Below, in pieces: positions 61,584 through 64,000 of a stretch of DNA of 64,000 bases. Every line of letters begins with the position of its first letter. Position 1 is the first letter of the stretch. The notes under the pieces were generated by a model. That model saw nothing but the letters and a program-made list of their open reading frames with translations. It ran no database searches and was not told the DNA's origin. The DNA comes from an uncultured Collinsella sp. (GTDB taxonomy: Bacteria > Actinomycetota > Coriobacteriia > Coriobacteriales > Coriobacteriaceae). The stretch is from positions 40,370 to 104,369 of the forward strand of contig CABUTO010000002.1 of assembly GCA_902494535.1 (NCBI GenBank), written 5' to 3'. Position numbers and translations under genes: made by a program.

Positions 61584-63122
61584 CTACACACAAGATGCAA
61601 TACTAATAAAACGAATAAGATATAAACAATTCATCACGCACATGCCAAAAGAGACGACAGAAAGCGAAGATGAGTTGAATTTAAACAAGCGCGTTCTCGA
61701 CCCAAACAACAAAGCTGGTAGAACAGGAAGAAAATATCGTCCTTGAACACCCTGTATTACATTCTCGTAATTGAACGTCCAGCCCAACCACATAGATACA
61801 ATGGAACCAAGGGCAGCCAAAGCAAAAGCGATAATAAACAGAATGGAACAAATGGGGCTGAGAAAAGAGGGCTCATCTTCGGAATCCAAACAACAAATAA
61901 ACCCAAACAACAAATAAGGAATCATAAAAAAGGCTGGAAACTGCAAGTTTTTCTGGAGCCATCCAAGCGAATAACCTAAGGTGGATCCCCAATAGAAATC
62001 TCCTAGGGAATCTAATGTCCTAAAAAAGACCTCGAAGCTATTCTTTGGATGCATGATGATGTCACTGAGCGTATAAAACCGCCCGATCTCTTGGCCACGA
62101 GAGGCATCTGAAGACTGAGACACCAATGTACTCATTGATGCTATGCGCAGCACTAGAACGGAGGCTATAACAGCAAAGATCAGTATGCACTTACCGATAC
62201 GTCCGACTTTCACATCTTGGAACTGCGAAAGGGGCACAAGCAAACCAAGTAATATCATCCCAGAATAAACAACCTTACACGGAGCCAAAAACGCCGAAAT
62301 AATTAAATAAATGACGATTTCTTTACAACCTATTGATTTCTGCTCTCCAAAAAAACCGCGCATTAGACAAGCGAATACTAAAAGCGAGTACGCAATAATT
62401 CCTGAATCATAAGAGTATGAAGCAGCCAAGTGAAGCGTCATAGGCAGAAGCGAAACAAAAACAATAACCGATTTGCCCTTAGGTGCAATCCTGTATGCCT
62501 GGAACGCACAAAAGCAAAAAACCAGAGCCGAACCAATGCGCCCCATATAGAACACAGGATAGGCACCAAGTCCGAAAAACAAACCGATTTGCAGCCCAAC
62601 GATAGATCCTATTTTCGCAGAAACGTTCTCACTACTGACGCTAAATGAGAACTCATTGAATGGAGTCCACTTCCCATTCTCAAACAGAGCATAATTCTGA
62701 ATAATCGAATCAAATGAAGAGGAGTCAATGGCGTTACTCTGGCGACCCTTATAAAGGGAAAGATCGATATCCCGTACTAGAAAACCACCATCATTTGTCA
62801 CATGCGCATTGAATGGAAGACTATCAACCATCCAATAAGTTGAAAAAAAATGATGGCCTTCATCCGGAACCGTAAACGGAGGAAAGATAAAGATAAAAAT
62901 AATTAGAAATGCTATAAGCAGCGCCAAGAATACCCATTCACTTTTAAGACGATGGTACACCTTAGCATATGCAGCGCAAAGGCCAAGAATTAGAATCAAC
63001 GAGATGGTAATTGTAAGCAGTACAAGTAATCTCGGATTATTTAGATACCAATAGACTGAATAGAATGCGAAAAAAACGGCAAACAAAACAAATAAAGGCT
63101 TACATCTTATGGAACTTGTCAT
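61584..63122 (-). CDS. DUF2142 membrane protein, probable glycosyltransferase-like
   Basis: This 512-residue protein has about ten to twelve membrane segments and the DUF2142 hallmark PPFTVPDEGHHFFSTYW after the second to third segment, with the conserved Asp-Glu pair. DUF2142 proteins are found in polysaccharide and teichoic acid loci and resemble GT-C-type mannosyltransferases in topology; activity has not been shown for most. GYSLGWLQKNLQFPAFFM and the QGVQGRYFLPVLPALLF segment near the end are family-typical. The ATG at 63122 follows AAGGATTTTT. It is strongly AT-rich, suggesting transfer. A good promoter lies 55 bases upstream. It may decorate the exported polymer. Confidence 0.85.
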   Translation of the reverse strand: MTSSIRCKPLFVLFAVFFAFYSVYWYLNNPRLLVLLTITISLILILGLCAAYAKVYHRLKSEWVFLALLIAFLIIFIFIFPPFTVPDEGHHFFSTYWMVDSLPFNAHVTNDGGFLVRDIDLSLYKGRQSNAIDSSSFDSIIQNYALFENGKWTPFNEFSFSVSSENVSAKIGSIVGLQIGLFFGLGAYPVFYMGRIGSALVFCFCAFQAYRIAPKGKSVIVFVSLLPMTLHLAASYSYDSGIIAYSLLVFACLMRGFFGEQKSIGCKEIVIYLIISAFLAPCKVVYSGMILLGLLVPLSQFQDVKVGRIGKCILIFAVIASVLVLRIASMSTLVSQSSDASRGQEIGRFYTLSDIIMHPKNSFEVFFRTLDSLGDFYWGSTLGYSLGWLQKNLQFPAFFMIPYLLFGFICCLDSEDEPSFLSPICSILFIIAFALAALGSIVSMWLGWTFNYENVIQGVQGRYFLPVLPALLFGSRTRLFKFNSSSLSVVSFGMCVMNCLYLIRFISIASCV

Positions 63123-63175
63123 AAAAATCCTTATAATCGAGAAACTAATAGAACGCAATTAAAAATACTGGTATC

Positions 63176-63204
63176 AGTATACTAGCAAGCACATTGGCAT
63201 CCAA
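63176..63204 (-). promoter_or_regulatory. promoter of the DUF2142 gene
   Basis: On the minus strand TTGGAT (63199-63204) and TATACT (63176-63181) are exactly 17 bases apart, ahead of the DUF2142 gene. The -35 lies some 150 bases from the transposase remnant. Confidence 0.75.
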
Positions 63205-63351
63205 AAAGAATGGCGGAATTCAATCTCATGGATCGCGCCGAAAATGTTGGTGCAAGGGTGACCCCCTAGTGCCCGTTTAACGAAAAACGGCCTTCGTCCC
63301 AGAACCAGAAATCACCACAACAACAGGTTCCAGGAAAGGACGAAGATCGCT

Positions 63352-63887
63352 ATGTAAATCTTGTCAGACCCGGCGCCGGACATACTCGCCATGCCCCGTT
63401 TCAGCGACGGCGCCATCGACATGCGGGAGCTGCTCCCCAGACTCGCCAAACAGGTCGTGAACGCCGCGATGGACGCCGAGGCCGACCAGCTGAGCGGTGG
63501 CGGGGCGAACAGCCGAAACGGCTACCGCGAGAGGTCGCTCGCACCTGCGTCGGCACGCTGACGCTGCGCATCCCGAAGCTCCGCTCCGGCAGCTTCTTCC
63601 CGGACGACGTGATCGAGCGCCACCGGCGCGTGGACCGCGCCCTCGTTGCCGCCGTCGCCGAGATGTACGCCACCGGCACGAGCACCCGCAAGGTGCAGAG
63701 GGTAGCCGAGAAGATGGGCGTCTCCAGGCTCTCGAAGGACCAGGTGAGCGCCATCGCCTCGAGCTTGGACGCAGGCATCGAGGATCTATACGGAAGGCCG
63801 CTCGAGGGCTCGCCAGTGCCCTACGTCTGGCTCGACGCGACCTACGTCAAGGAGCCCACTCGTCTTCGAGATTGTTTTCCGTGTTAG
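63352..63887 (+). pseudogene. broken IS256-type (mutator) transposase gene
   Basis: The translated text matches the N-terminal half of IS256 family transposases: LPRLAKQVVNAAMDAEADQL, NSRNGYRERSL, then in another frame RTCVGTLTLRIPKLRSGSFF, VDRALVAAVAEMYATGTSTR and PVPYVWLDATYVK, which includes the first catalytic Asp (LDATY). A one-base deletion near 63540 shifts the frame. At the start, ATG (63352) is followed at once by TAA, so only a TTG at 63361 opens the frame. Homology stops after YVK (about 63849), losing the C-terminal half with the other catalytic residues. The gene is therefore dead. It marks the right edge of the polysaccharide locus. Confidence 0.85.
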
Positions 63888-64000
63888 CGCCGGGCGATTT
63901 TAGCCGCTAATAGTCAAACGATTTTGACCAATCCCGGTCACCGAATAATGGCCACCGTGCCTCCCCGCCGCCACTACGCTGGTGGTGCCAACACGCCGGC
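63882..64000. mobile_element. probable IS21-type element end (cut by window edge)
   Basis: From TGTTAGCGCC (63882) the sequence has repeated GATTTTAGCC and GATTTTGACC motifs (63896, 63920) followed by TGGCCACC-type text, which resembles the multiple terminal repeats of IS21 family elements that begin TGT. No ORF is seen before the edge. The identification is by pattern only. It abuts the truncated IS256 gene and may have helped break it. Confidence 0.4.

Overview
The window is a stretch of chromosome from a high-GC actinobacterium. It most likely comes from class Coriobacteriia, genus Collinsella or a close relative. I infer this from protein sequence character, gene order (PPDK and its regulator beside glyQS, and a compact aro operon), strong G/C preference at third codon positions, and frequent TTG starts. 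No rRNA is present. Nearly all genes from 1 to 41.7 kb read leftward (minus strand).

Region 1 (1-9.7 kb) holds translation and DNA genes: frr (partial), pyrH, tsf, rpsB, xerC, trmFO, dprA, comM, a YraN-family gene, rnhB and rplS. Region 2 (9.8-19.3 kb) holds pyruvate phosphate dikinase and its bifunctional regulator, glyS/glyQ, lepB, trmD, rimM, a KH protein and rpsP. Region 3 (19.5-22 kb) holds dinB on the plus strand and a REP-associated tyrosine transposase flanked by palindromic REP-like repeats. Region 4 (22-38.9 kb) holds rsfS, yqeK, nadD, obgE, rpmA, rplU, a two-gene radical-SAM pair, a DUF697-like membrane protein, the elongasome set rodA, mrdA and mreDCB, a TPR protein, a cyclophilin and a zinc-ribbon membrane protein. 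A CtpE-like P-type ATPase follows.

Region 5 (41.7-50.7 kb) is bounded by two tRNA-Arg genes. It is a plus-strand operon for the whole common aromatic pathway and both prephenate branches: aroF, tyrA, aroB, aroA, aroC, pheA, an aroE-aroK fusion and aroQ. A short leader ORF overlaps an intrinsic terminator just before aroF, which suggests attenuation.

Region 6 (50.7-63.2 kb) is an accessory cell-surface polysaccharide locus. It has an ABC-2 exporter pair, glycosyltransferases, dTDP-rhamnose genes (rmlA, rmlB and a fused rmlC-rmlD), a large double-GT2 protein and a DUF2142 membrane protein. Base composition is mosaic: the rml genes are very GC-rich and the others AT-rich. An AT-rich pair (a DUF4869-like protein and a P-loop ATPase of unknown function) sits between rmlA and rmlB; it is the best candidate here for an undescribed system. 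The window ends in a broken IS256-type transposase gene followed by what looks like an IS21-type end.
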